From Arsenicibacter rosenii (GTDB lineage Bacteria > Bacteroidota > Bacteroidia > Cytophagales > Spirosomataceae), in the NCBI RefSeq assembly GCF_001870735.1, contig NZ_MORL01000009.1, positions 1-64,000 of the forward strand: 64,000 nt of DNA, read 5' to 3'. Under the pieces are notes generated by a model. That model made no database searches. It saw nothing but the letters and a program-made list of their open reading frames with translations, and had not been told where the DNA came from. How positions within the stretch are numbered: the first letter of the stretch is position 1; each line of letters starts with the position of its first letter. Shown piece after piece: positions 26,224 through 34,671 of this stretch. Position numbers and translations under genes: made by a program.

Positions 26224-28080
26224 TTAAGCATGCTGCCGTTCAAAGCTGGCAAACCAGCTGTCGAGCGACATAAGGGTAAATAATTGTTTTTCACGATTAT
26301 AGCCGCGCACCTGATGGTCGTCGAAGAACCGCGCTACGGCTTTGGTATTGATATGACCGGTCAGGGCCGAGTCTTGTCCGGTCAGCTGGTGGCGGTAATC
26401 TGCCCCGACGGCTCCTTTCAGCCAGCGCTCAGCCGGCGAACCAAACCCTTTCTTTTTACGGTGTGTAATGGTTTTATCGAGAATCGACTCTGCATAGGCC
26501 TTGTGGATAATTTTCGTTTTCCGGAAATCCAGCTTATAGTAATAGGGCAGGCTGTCGATAAAATCAACCAGGTCATTATCCAGAAAAGGCACCCGGGCTT
26601 CGATCCCGAAGTGCATCGAAATCTTGTCGGTATAGTTGAGCAGGTCGTCCGACAGATTCATGTGCATGTCGTTGCGCATCATGGCCTCCACCGGATGCGT
26701 CCGCTCGCTGCCACCCATCAGGTCGTAGTAGTAGCGGATATAGTCCTGCGAACGGCTGGCCGGAATGCCCGTCAGTTCTTCAATTTCTTCGTTGGTAAAA
26801 ATGGCATATGACTCATCGAACCGCCGGATCGGGTCAGATTCCTGCCAGGCCGATAAGGCGCGGCGCACGGTTTCTTTTTCCTGAAATCCCGGGATCTGCA
26901 ACAGTGCCGAAGCCAGCTTCCGGGCAAAGGGCAGGCGGGCGTAAATCAGCTCGCTTTTATACCGGAAATACCCGCCCAGAGGTTCGTCAGCGCCCTGGCC
27001 GGTCAGCACCACTTTCAGGTGCGGCGCCACGGCCTGACAGAGGTAGTACATCGGAATAGCCGAAATGGTAGCCGACGGCTCCTCAATAATGTCTACCACC
27101 CTTGGCAGCACCGACTGAAAATCGGCCGCTGATACGCGCGTAATGATATGATCGGCCCCGATAAACTGTGCGGTATAGGCGGCATGTCCGGTTTCATCCT
27201 GCTCGTGGTCTTCCGTGTAGCCTACCGTAAAAGCCTTGATACGGCCGGGATAGTGTTTAGCCGCCAGATGGGCCACAATCGCCGAATCGACCCCGCCGCT
27301 GAGCAGCACGCCGATCTCCACATCGGCCATGAGCTGCCGTTTTACCGCAGCTTCGGCCAGCCGGCCATACTCTTCAACCGCATCGCGGAACGAAATGGAC
27401 GGGATCAGGCTGGTTTGCCGCCTGACAAACGGCATAATCGTACTGCTGGCCGAGGTTCTGGCGCCCAGCGTGAACGTAATGACATGCCCGGGACGAACCT
27501 TATGCACCTTACTCCAGAGCGTGTCCGGAGCCGGGTTATAGCGCAGGCGCAACAAGACCGCCAATGCATCCTGATTGAGTTCCGGAGAGACCTTATCGAC
27601 AATCGGGCGCAGTTCCGACGAAAACAACAGGGTGTTACGGCTCCGGTAATAGTACAAAGGCTTTACCCCGAACCGGTCACGGGCCAGCCATAACTGCCGG
27701 CTTTGGGTATCCAGGAAGGCTATGGCAAAAATGCCGTTCAGCTTTGCCAGTCCGTCAAGGCCATACCGGATGAGATAATAGAGTACGGTCTCCGTATCCG
27801 AATGCCCCCGAAACGCTACTTCCGGCAATTGTCGGCGGAGCTCCTGATGGTTGTAAATTTCGCCGTTGAACACAAGATAGTAGCGGCCACAGGCAGAGGC
27901 CATCGGTTGAGCGCCGGCCGGACTCAGATCGACAATCGACAACCGGCGGTGTCCCAGCCATACCTGATCGTCATCCACCGTCAGTTGATGGAGCGCTGCG
28001 GCATCAGGTCCGCGATGCGCGATCCGGTCCAGATCGGCTTCTGTCAACGGAATGTTTATGCTACCGAGAATACCACACAT
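26224..28080 (-). CDS. asnB: AsnB-like glutamine-dependent amidotransferase
   Basis: Class II glutamine amidotransferase. Cys2 (MCGILGSINI) is the N-terminal nucleophile, with RGPDAAALH, LGHRRLSIVDLSPAGAQPM and FNGEIYNHQELR forming the glutaminase site. The synthetase half has the PP-loop LLSGGVDSAIVAHLA (about 257-271) and the later LTGQGADEPLGGYFRY. 618 residues, the length of asparagine synthetase B. In surface-polysaccharide clusters such proteins (for example WbpS) amidate uronic acids. Here the neighbouring AlgD-like enzyme makes a uronate, so amidation of that sugar is a reasonable inference; ordinary asparagine synthesis remains possible. Confidence 0.9.
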   Translation of the reverse strand: MCGILGSINIPLTEADLDRIAHRGPDAAALHQLTVDDDQVWLGHRRLSIVDLSPAGAQPMASACGRYYLVFNGEIYNHQELRRQLPEVAFRGHSDTETVLYYLIRYGLDGLAKLNGIFAIAFLDTQSRQLWLARDRFGVKPLYYYRSRNTLLFSSELRPIVDKVSPELNQDALAVLLRLRYNPAPDTLWSKVHKVRPGHVITFTLGARTSASSTIMPFVRRQTSLIPSISFRDAVEEYGRLAEAAVKRQLMADVEIGVLLSGGVDSAIVAHLAAKHYPGRIKAFTVGYTEDHEQDETGHAAYTAQFIGADHIITRVSAADFQSVLPRVVDIIEEPSATISAIPMYYLCQAVAPHLKVVLTGQGADEPLGGYFRYKSELIYARLPFARKLASALLQIPGFQEKETVRRALSAWQESDPIRRFDESYAIFTNEEIEELTGIPASRSQDYIRYYYDLMGGSERTHPVEAMMRNDMHMNLSDDLLNYTDKISMHFGIEARVPFLDNDLVDFIDSLPYYYKLDFRKTKIIHKAYAESILDKTITHRKKKGFGSPAERWLKGAVGADYRHQLTGQDSALTGHINTKAVARFFDDHQVRGYNREKQLFTLMSLDSWFASFERQHA

Positions 28081-28119
28081 ATCGTTTGTTCTTTAATCGG
28101 TTATTTACCTGCCTGTTGA

Positions 28120-28791
28120 TCAATGCGCCTTTTTATCGCCTGCCAGCATTTTCTTCACCGTCCAGGCGCAAATCCGTAAGTCAAACCAGAGCGACCGGCG
28201 GCTAATGTAAAAGCGGTCGTAGCGCACGCGGTGTTCCATCTCAATCAGCTGTGAGGTCAGACCGCGATTGCCGCGAACCTGTGCCAGCCCCGTAATACCC
28301 GGGGTAACCTGATACCGGAGCGGGTAGTTTTTCAGCCGGAACCAGAACTGTGCGTCGTGGTTTACTGCATGCGGCCTCGGCCCCACAATACTCATCTGGC
28401 CTAGCAATACATTGATAAACTGGGGCATCTCATCCAGATTGGTCCGTCGTAAAAAGCTGCCGATCCAGGTTACACGCGGGTCATTCCTGACTGCCTGACT
28501 AAAATGCGCCTGTTTGTCGTAATACATTGTCCGGAACTTTAGACACCGGAAAGGCTGCCCGTTCCGCCCCGACCGGAGCTGCACGAAAATAACCGGCCCT
28601 GCCGATGTCAATCGTATCATCAGTCCGGCCAGCGGAATCATCCATGACAGCATAAAGACAATGACCAGCAACGAAAACAGCAGGTCGAACAGACGTTTCT
28701 TCCGGCTTAATCTCGGCGCAGGCGTTAGCAAATCCACCCTTTTCGAGGACAGATTATGCTTCGTGGGCGCAGAGGTAGAATATGACATCAT
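28120..28791 (-). CDS. Undecaprenyl-phosphate sugar-1-phosphate transferase
   Basis: Initiating sugar transferase of the bacterial sugar transferase (WcaJ/PglC-type) family, which links the first sugar phosphate to undecaprenyl phosphate. One membrane segment at about residues 34-58, then the catalytic domain: [39 protein letters not shown] and [16 protein letters not shown]. At 223 residues it has only the catalytic core and lacks the four-helix N-terminal half of WcaJ. Its ATG follows directly on CATTAACAAACG, a motif also found before other genes of this operon. Confidence 0.92.
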   Translation of the reverse strand: MMSYSTSAPTKHNLSSKRVDLLTPAPRLSRKKRLFDLLFSLLVIVFMLSWMIPLAGLMIRLTSAGPVIFVQLRSGRNGQPFRCLKFRTMYYDKQAHFSQAVRNDPRVTWIGSFLRRTNLDEMPQFINVLLGQMSIVGPRPHAVNHDAQFWFRLKNYPLRYQVTPGITGLAQVRGNRGLTSQLIEMEHRVRYDRFYISRRSLWFDLRICAWTVKKMLAGDKKAH

Positions 28792-28832
28792 CGTTTGTTA
28801 ATGGTTGGTATTCCGACACGGTATTGCGTGCC

Positions 28833-31157
28833 TTACCCATGGTTATTCGTTTCATTTTCAAGAAACTGACCCGTATCGGGCAGTTCTGTTTTATAGGCGT
28901 ACCGATACGGAAGGCTATTGTCAAAGCCGTTCAGGACCAGATGTAAATTCGGGAAACGGCGTTCATACTGCAGCTTGTCCAGTATTGGCAGCTGTGCTTT
29001 TGGCGTCACGCCTTTACGAACTACCAGCAGGCTGGTGTCTGCGCAGTAAGCCAGTAATTTGGCATCCGTAAAGAAGCTGATTGGCGGTGAGTCTACCACG
29101 ATGTGCGAAAAGCGACGGCGCAGTTCCTGAAACAACTGCCCCAGACCGGCCTGCGCCAGCAGTTCGGCCGGATCGGCAACCGGCATACCACTCGTAATCA
29201 CCCAATACTGGTAGTTATATCCGGTTACCGGCTGCATGATGTCGTCGAGCGTGGCGCGGCCCGCCAGGTAGTCTGAAATACCAGGCTTGCTTTCGGCATT
29301 CAGGGCTTTGTGGGCTCTTGGCTTCCGTAAATCCATTTCGAGCAGAATCGTCGGCTGATTGGTCAGCGCAAAACTGGCCGCCAGATTCATTGAGATAAAC
29401 GACTTGCCTTCACCACTAATCCCGGACGTAACCAGCACTACCTGCGCCATATGCGGACTTACCCGGATATGCTGTACATCAGTCCGCAGCATTTTAAACT
29501 GCTCAATAATCTGCGACTGGGTACGGGGCGTCACAACGAGCGGTTGTTTTTCACGGCTTTTGACAATCTCCCCGATCACCGGCACACGGGTTACCCCTTC
29601 GATCTCGCGGCGCTGCTGAACCTGGTTATTCATCATATCTCTCAGAATCAGCACCCCCATCGGAATCACGAACCCAACCAACCCGAAAATCAGGAAAATG
29701 ATCAGTTTTTTGGGTTTTACCGGGTCAGGCGTGCTATGGGCCACGTCGACCATGATGTTTTGAGATACCTCGGCAGCATACGACAGCGCCGTCTCCTCCC
29801 GTTTCTGAAGCAGGTAGGTATACTGACTGTTCTTAATGGCCTGTTGCCGCGTAATGTCCAGCAAGGTCCGTTCCTTACCCGGCACCGTCCGGATCTGGCC
29901 TTCGGTCCGGTTGTTGGTCTTCACCAGCGCGCTTTGCGTCGATTGAAGCGCCTGCTTATTATTCTGAATATTCTCATTGATCCCGGTCCGGGTAGCACGG
30001 ATCTGGTCATCCAGTGTTTCGATCAGCGGATGCTCTTCCGGAGTAGTCCGCAGCAACTGATCCCGCTGCATTTCCAGATCGCTGAGTTTCGTTACCAGAT
30101 TCAGCAGTACCGGATCATTCAGACCCATAGTAGCCGGTGCGACTCCCCGCTGATTTGCTTTCGAACCAACATAGCGCTCCACATCCCGCAGGGCTCCCAG
30201 CTGGATACTTACTTCGTTAAGCTGGGCGTCATTCTGTTGCACCTGCTGCAGGAACGATTGCGCCTGAGCGTTCAGGTCCGTGATTCCCTCGGTCCGCTTA
30301 TACGATTCCACCCCCTTTTCGGCCTGATTGAGTTCCTGTGAAAGTGAAGCCAGCCGGTCGTCCAGAAATTTGAGTGCATTCTGTGCCAGCCGGTTTTTAT
30401 CGGCCACAACCGCCAGGTTGTATTCCTGAACAAGCTCATTCAGGATCTGCTCTCCCCGCTCAGGTACCGTATCTTCGAGGGTCAGCATGACAACCGTCGA
30501 TGCCTTGTTGGTTGGCTCAACGGTCAGGGTATTGATGTAGTTAGCGACCACATATGGCAGCGGTGTTACCTGCACATACAACTCCGTACCCGGCAAAACC
30601 GGGCGTACGGTCTGGATCCGCAACTGGCCGTACGGCGTTGAAACGGACTGGTTGAGCGGATAAGACACCTCATCGATCTCAACGGTCTGCTCTGAGGTAA
30701 AAACCAGATGTATTTTGTCTTCATACAACAACTCACCCGGCTTTTCCACGATCAGCTCAATAGGCGATTTACCGTACAGATCTTTCTTTTTGAAGGCATC
30801 TTTCCGGAAATAGGTGACACCCAGATTGAGCTTACTGACTACTTTATTCATCAGCCGGAACGAATGCAGGATTTCAATCTCGTTCTCAACCACCTTTGAG
30901 GGAACAAAGCTTGGCTCATCTTTCAGGATGCTTTGTTCTTCAACGCCTTTTTTCTCATCCTTAATCAGGACACTCGCCTGAATTTTATAGACGGGCTGCT
31001 GCCGGTAGACATACGCGAATGCCAGTCCCAGACACACGATAATCGAGCCCACAAACCATTTCCACTGCCTTACATAGCGCCGGAGTGCCATTTGCACCAC
31101 AGCCCTGTCGGCCTCGTAAGCCGTGTAAGGATCGTATGTTGACGTTGTTTTTGACAT
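28833..31157 (-). CDS. Wzc-like polysaccharide co-polymerase with BY-kinase domain
   Basis: Inner-membrane chain-length regulator and ATPase. Wzz-type N-terminal domain with a first membrane segment at about residues 33-53, a long periplasmic coiled-coil region (about 230-440) with a GNVR-like block (TLLDITRQQAIKNSQYTYLL), and a second membrane segment at about 470-490 (LIIFLIFGLVGFVIPMGVLIL). The cytoplasmic kinase domain has Walker A SGISGEGKSF and Walker A' ILLEMDLRKPRAH, and HIVVDSPP is the Walker B region. The C-terminal tail has only a few tyrosines (LPYRYAYK), not the usual dense cluster. The start is the ATG at 31157; a TTG lies two codons upstream. 774 residues. Confidence 0.92.
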   Translation of the reverse strand: MSKTTSTYDPYTAYEADRAVVQMALRRYVRQWKWFVGSIIVCLGLAFAYVYRQQPVYKIQASVLIKDEKKGVEEQSILKDEPSFVPSKVVENEIEILHSFRLMNKVVSKLNLGVTYFRKDAFKKKDLYGKSPIELIVEKPGELLYEDKIHLVFTSEQTVEIDEVSYPLNQSVSTPYGQLRIQTVRPVLPGTELYVQVTPLPYVVANYINTLTVEPTNKASTVVMLTLEDTVPERGEQILNELVQEYNLAVVADKNRLAQNALKFLDDRLASLSQELNQAEKGVESYKRTEGITDLNAQAQSFLQQVQQNDAQLNEVSIQLGALRDVERYVGSKANQRGVAPATMGLNDPVLLNLVTKLSDLEMQRDQLLRTTPEEHPLIETLDDQIRATRTGINENIQNNKQALQSTQSALVKTNNRTEGQIRTVPGKERTLLDITRQQAIKNSQYTYLLQKREETALSYAAEVSQNIMVDVAHSTPDPVKPKKLIIFLIFGLVGFVIPMGVLILRDMMNNQVQQRREIEGVTRVPVIGEIVKSREKQPLVVTPRTQSQIIEQFKMLRTDVQHIRVSPHMAQVVLVTSGISGEGKSFISMNLAASFALTNQPTILLEMDLRKPRAHKALNAESKPGISDYLAGRATLDDIMQPVTGYNYQYWVITSGMPVADPAELLAQAGLGQLFQELRRRFSHIVVDSPPISFFTDAKLLAYCADTSLLVVRKGVTPKAQLPILDKLQYERRFPNLHLVLNGFDNSLPYRYAYKTELPDTGQFLENETNNHG

Positions 31158-31182
31158 AAGCAAGTATAGGGGACGGACTCTG

Positions 31183-31986
31183 TTATCGCCGGATAATGAT
31201 CGCTAGTAAAGACAGGGTGCTCGCCAGTGCCGGAATAAGCATGTACCATCGGTCGGCACTGGTGATACGGGCCTTACCAGGCTCCACGTAAATGGTATCG
31301 TTTGGCCGCAAATAGAAATAAGGTGACCGGAACAAGTCCCGTCGTGTCATGTCGATGCGGATAAAGCTGCGCTGCCCGTTTTGTTCGCGTATGAGGAGCA
31401 CATTATCGCGGCGGCCGTAAATCGTCACATCGCCGGCCAGGCTAAGGGCTTCGAGCAACGTGATGTGGTCGTCCGGAATAGTAAAAAGAGAGGGCCGGGC
31501 CACTTCACCCAACACCGAAATGCGGAAGCTCTGGTTACGGATACTTACTGTTGGTTCGCGCAGGTATTTTTTTAAGCGTTCCCGGATTGTGCCGGCCGCC
31601 TGCGAAACAGTTTGATTCCGCACGTCAATTTTACCAATCAGCGGCATTTCAATTGTTCCTTCCGGATCAACTAAATAGCCGACAGCCGGTGGCAGCGGAT
31701 TTGTACCGGTAAACTGGTACGCTGTTTTATTTTCTGTACCTGAATTTGTATACGGATTAAAGAAATCAGCGGCTTCAGGATTTAAACTACTAACCTGAAT
31801 TGATAAAACATCTCCGGTCCGGATCGTTAAGGGTGCCTGCTCTACAATAGCTTGTGTACTATTTGAGAAACTATCTTTCTGAAAATACACCAACTCTTTA
31901 GCCGATGTACATCCGGTAAATACACCAACCAGAAATACGCCAACTGTTAATTTTAAAACGACAATAATTTGTTGATAAATACGCAT
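31183..31986 (-). CDS. Wza-like polysaccharide export lipoprotein
   Basis: First gene of the exopolysaccharide operon. Lipoprotein signal peptide with lipobox VFTGC (Cys26), then the poly_export domain (IRTGDVLSIQVSSLNPEAADFF, VDPEGTIEMPLIGKIDV) and one SLBB domain (ISVLGEVARPSLFTIPDDH). A C-terminal hydrophobic segment (WYMLIPALASTLSLLAIII) ends the protein; this is common in Bacteroidota members, in contrast to the helix barrel of E. coli Wza. 267 residues. It should form the outer-membrane exit channel together with the Wzc-like protein encoded 25 bp downstream. Confidence 0.92.
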   Translation of the reverse strand: MRIYQQIIVVLKLTVGVFLVGVFTGCTSAKELVYFQKDSFSNSTQAIVEQAPLTIRTGDVLSIQVSSLNPEAADFFNPYTNSGTENKTAYQFTGTNPLPPAVGYLVDPEGTIEMPLIGKIDVRNQTVSQAAGTIRERLKKYLREPTVSIRNQSFRISVLGEVARPSLFTIPDDHITLLEALSLAGDVTIYGRRDNVLLIREQNGQRSFIRIDMTRRDLFRSPYFYLRPNDTIYVEPGKARITSADRWYMLIPALASTLSLLAIIIRR

Positions 31987-32351
31987 AATAATTACTTATG
32001 GTACAGTATTTGCTTAGTTAAGGTTAAGTAGAGTCAAAATTGGTAAACCAAATTAATATTTAATTTTACCAAGAATAGATATCACTATACCACTAATTAA
32101 CCAGCAAACGGATAACTCTTGCACAGTTATTGCATAAAGTCTATCAATGCACATTCTTGCAGACATTTAGCAACTGATATTTTAATTTTCCTAATAAGTT
32201 TAGACTCTCTTGGCGTAAAAAGTAACAGGAGGTTTATACATATTTTTCAAAAATTAACAATGTCATTCATATGTTACTCTCTATATAGAAAGCCTAACAA
32301 GCTAAGTATAAGCAACATAATCCTTAAATTAACCTTGTCGTATTATTGCTT
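31987..32351. other. Intergenic region upstream of the exopolysaccharide operon
   Basis: 365 bp of AT-rich sequence between the divergent Wza-like and HTH genes, which must contain the operon promoter. Apart from the inverted repeat at 32040-32072 I see no RNA gene or further coding sequence. A 78-codon open frame with a TTG start at 32119 has unconvincing composition and is not called. Confidence 0.55.
32040..32072. promoter_or_regulatory. Inverted repeat, possible operator of the exopolysaccharide operon
   Basis: TTGGTAAA (32040-32047) is mirrored by TTTACCAA (32065-32072). The 17-bp AT-rich centre is itself nearly symmetric (AATTAATATTTAATT). It lies 54-86 bp upstream of the Wza-like start codon, where an operator or an activator site would be expected. 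No regulator can be named. Confidence 0.4.
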
Positions 32352-32810
32352 ATGAAGTACAATTCTGCAATCAAAGAAAGCGTCGATGAGCTGTTAGCAA
32401 TTGAAAAACAACAGCGGCAGGCACGGTTGAGAGACAGGATTCGTTTCCTGAGATTCCTCAAGGAAGGAAGGGCACAAACACAGCAGCAGGCTGGCGAACA
32501 ACTTGGATTATCCTTAAGACAAAGCCAGCGGTTATGGCAAACATACCGGCAAGAAGGCATAGAAAAACTTTTGCAGACCGGCTATCAGCACGGATTTGGT
32601 AAACTAAGCACGCATCAGCTTAGTGAACTTAAACAATGGCTGACAACGCCACCCCATAAAAAGCTGAGTCAGATCCAGACCTATATAAAAGAACGCTGGC
32701 AAATTGATTATACAATTGCCGGTCTGAGCTTGCTTTTTAAACGAATGAAAATAAAATATAAGCCTGCCCGAATGGGCAAAATGAAGGAGAATATTGAACC
32801 ACAATATTAG
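32352..32810 (+). pseudogene. IS630-type transposase N-terminal fragment (orphan HTH protein)
   Basis: 152 residues that resemble only the DNA-binding N-terminal part of IS630/Tc1-family transposases: a basic helix, a helix-turn-helix (QQQAGEQLGLSLRQSQRLWQTYRQEG, about residues 45-70) and a second winged-helix block (WQIDYTIAGLSLLFKRMKIKYK) that normally precedes the DDE domain. No DDE catalytic domain follows; the next 230 bp are non-coding and full of hairpins. The fragment has no internal stop, so it could still be translated as a small DNA-binding protein. Decay of an insertion is the simpler reading; domestication as a regulator of the adjacent operon is speculative. Confidence 0.65.
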
Positions 32811-32868
32811 TATTTCCTACTCAAAACACACTGAAATACCAATTGTTTTCTGAGTAAAAATACGCCTT

Positions 32869-32914
32869 AATCAGTTAATTTGTACGCAACAAAAAAGCGT
32901 ATTAATTACTGATT
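32869..32914. repeat. Imperfect inverted repeat after the HTH gene
   Basis: AATCAGTTAATTTGTACGC (32869-32887) is mirrored imperfectly by GCGTATTAATTACTGATT (32897-32914) around a nine-base A-rich loop. It could be a relic of an insertion sequence end or a secondary-structure element. Confidence 0.5.
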
Positions 32915-32936
32915 GATAGATATATCCTATATAATT

Positions 32937-32977
32937 AATACGGGCTTATTTACGATCTAAACGAAGAAGCCCGTATT
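32937..32977. terminator. Hairpin, probable bidirectional terminator
   Basis: AATACGGGCTT (32937-32947) pairs perfectly with AAGCCCGTATT (32967-32977) around a 19-nt loop. It lies between the plus-strand HTH gene and the minus-strand lytic transglycosylase gene, which converge here. The flanks are AT-rich but not pure T-runs. Confidence 0.55.
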
Positions 32978-32991
32978 TAATCCTTATTATT

Positions 32992-33020
32992 CATGATTTG
33001 GAGAGGCTCTCCAAATCATG
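32992..33020. repeat. Perfect 29-bp palindrome
   Basis: Arms of 14 bp (32992-33005 and 33007-33020) mirror each other around one central base. It lies 24 bp beyond the lytic transglycosylase stop codon. There is no T-tract on either side, so it is either a protein-binding site, a cruciform-forming repeat or a weak terminator. Confidence 0.7.
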
Positions 33021-33044
33021 TTGCGCTGCTGACCAAAAAATTGT

Positions 33045-34619
33045 CTAACCAATAATCAGCCGTTGACCGGGCCGCAAGCTATTTCCCCGGATCTTATTTT
33101 TTTTCTTTAATTGCTCTACTGTCAATCCGTTATAGCGCTGTACAATATTCCACAGGGTATCACCATGCTGAACGGTATGGTATTTGGGTTTACGTACCTT
33201 ATCCGGAACCGCTTTCTTACCGGCTTTCTCCGTTCCCTGGTCTGCCAGTTGCTCAAGCCGCGTTTCTGCCGCTTCACGGTACACAATCAGCCGTTGTCCG
33301 GATTTCACCTGTGAGCTGCGCAGTTTGTTCCACTGTTTTACGTCATAGACATCGACACCATAGCGCTCTGCAATCCGGGCCAGTACTTCTCCCCGCTTCA
33401 CCACATGCGTAATCTTCTGCGGTTTCCGGACAATCACCTCGTCTATATCATCGGTCTGGTTATCAGGATTGTCAAAAACGCTGACGGACGCATCTGCCGA
33501 TGCCAGCAATTTTGATTCGGCAAGCAGCGGGCTCGTATCGCGCATGAGCCGGACTGAGTCGGCCGCCTGCTTCTGCTCTTCTGCATCAGCAAACAGCACA
33601 TTGACCATCATCCCCGGCGTATGCGCAGATGAATCCATAATGGCCGCACGGTTCGCGATGATGTAATGATGCCTGCCACTGGGTACACGCAACGGGAATT
33701 GTCGTGTATGCGCCGGTAAAACTGTATTAACAATCTGAGGATTCAGTTTTTGAATATCTTCCAGCTGCAGCCCGCTGTAATAGGCAAACCGTGGCAGATC
33801 AACGTAGTTATTAATGTGGATTGTATCGTGGGGGATTACGTATTCCGGATGTTCGGCCACAATACCATGATCATCGGCATAGTTCATCAGGTACGTAAAC
33901 GCGATAAACTGCGGGACATACGAACGCGTTTCTTTGGGCAAATGGTCGTATACCGTCCAGAATGAATTACCACCCGACCGGCGCATAGCCCGTTTTACGG
34001 TGCCGGGGCCACTGTTATAAGCCGCCAGCGCCAGGTGCCAGTCACCGAAAATCCGATACAACGACTTCAGGTACCGGCAAGCGGCTTCGGTTGCCTTCAT
34101 TGGCTCCATCCGCTCATCGATAAACTCATCCTGATACAGGCTCATGTCGCGGCCGGTTGCCGGCATAAACTGCCAGAGTCCGACGGCGCCCACCCGCGAG
34201 ACCGCCCGCGGGTTCAGCCCGGACTCGACTATGGACAGGTATTTCAGTTCGTCGGGAAGGCCATACTTCGCCAGCATCTTTTCGTACATCGGGAAATAGA
34301 CATCCCGCCGTTCGAGCATGGTCCGCGTGTAGCTTGGCTTCCGGAATGTAAAGTAGTCAATGTAGCTTTGTACCGCGCTGTGATAGGGTAAGGCGATACT
34401 TTTTTCCAGTTTTGGCAATCGCTCCTGTATCAATGCCGGTGAAATGGTTGGCAAATTCACCACCTCCTCCACAATCAGGGTATCAGTCGCCGTAGTGTCG
34501 GTCTGCACCACAAAGGCAACCGGATGAACACCGGCAGTACCGGACGTACTTGTCAGTACCAGACCCAGCGCACACCCAACTCCACACATCTTCAACAGGC
34601 TATGAGTCATTTTTTTCAT
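33045..34619 (-). CDS. Membrane-bound lytic transglycosylase with two LysM domains (MltD-like)
   Basis: Cleaves peptidoglycan glycan strands in the periplasm. Signal peptide at the N-terminus. The GH23/SLT domain at about residues 85-220 has the catalytic Glu in IVESGLNPRAVSRVGAVGLWQFMPATG and the later ALAAYNSGPGTVKRAM. Two LysM domains follow: HVVKRGEVLARIAERYGV (about 410-455) and the C-terminal YHTVQHGDTLWNIVQRYNG ending in RPGQRLIIG. 524 residues from the ATG at 34619; a GTG four codons upstream is possible. The layout matches MltD. It is not obviously in an operon. Confidence 0.92.
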   Translation of the reverse strand: MKKMTHSLLKMCGVGCALGLVLTSTSGTAGVHPVAFVVQTDTTATDTLIVEEVVNLPTISPALIQERLPKLEKSIALPYHSAVQSYIDYFTFRKPSYTRTMLERRDVYFPMYEKMLAKYGLPDELKYLSIVESGLNPRAVSRVGAVGLWQFMPATGRDMSLYQDEFIDERMEPMKATEAACRYLKSLYRIFGDWHLALAAYNSGPGTVKRAMRRSGGNSFWTVYDHLPKETRSYVPQFIAFTYLMNYADDHGIVAEHPEYVIPHDTIHINNYVDLPRFAYYSGLQLEDIQKLNPQIVNTVLPAHTRQFPLRVPSGRHHYIIANRAAIMDSSAHTPGMMVNVLFADAEEQKQAADSVRLMRDTSPLLAESKLLASADASVSVFDNPDNQTDDIDEVIVRKPQKITHVVKRGEVLARIAERYGVDVYDVKQWNKLRSSQVKSGQRLIVYREAAETRLEQLADQGTEKAGKKAVPDKVRKPKYHTVQHGDTLWNIVQRYNGLTVEQLKKKNKIRGNSLRPGQRLIIG

Positions 34620-34671
34620 CTGCCAGAACACAAACAGGTTAATTACTACATTGGTTTATAAGCAATCCGGC

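Noticed and set aside
29451-30341. Plus-strand frame of 296 codons opposite the Wzc-like gene
   Set aside because: It is antisense to a well-supported Wzc-like gene and shows no recognisable domain.
32119-32355. 78-codon open frame upstream of the HTH gene
   Set aside because: TTG start, no family, composition like non-coding AT-rich DNA.
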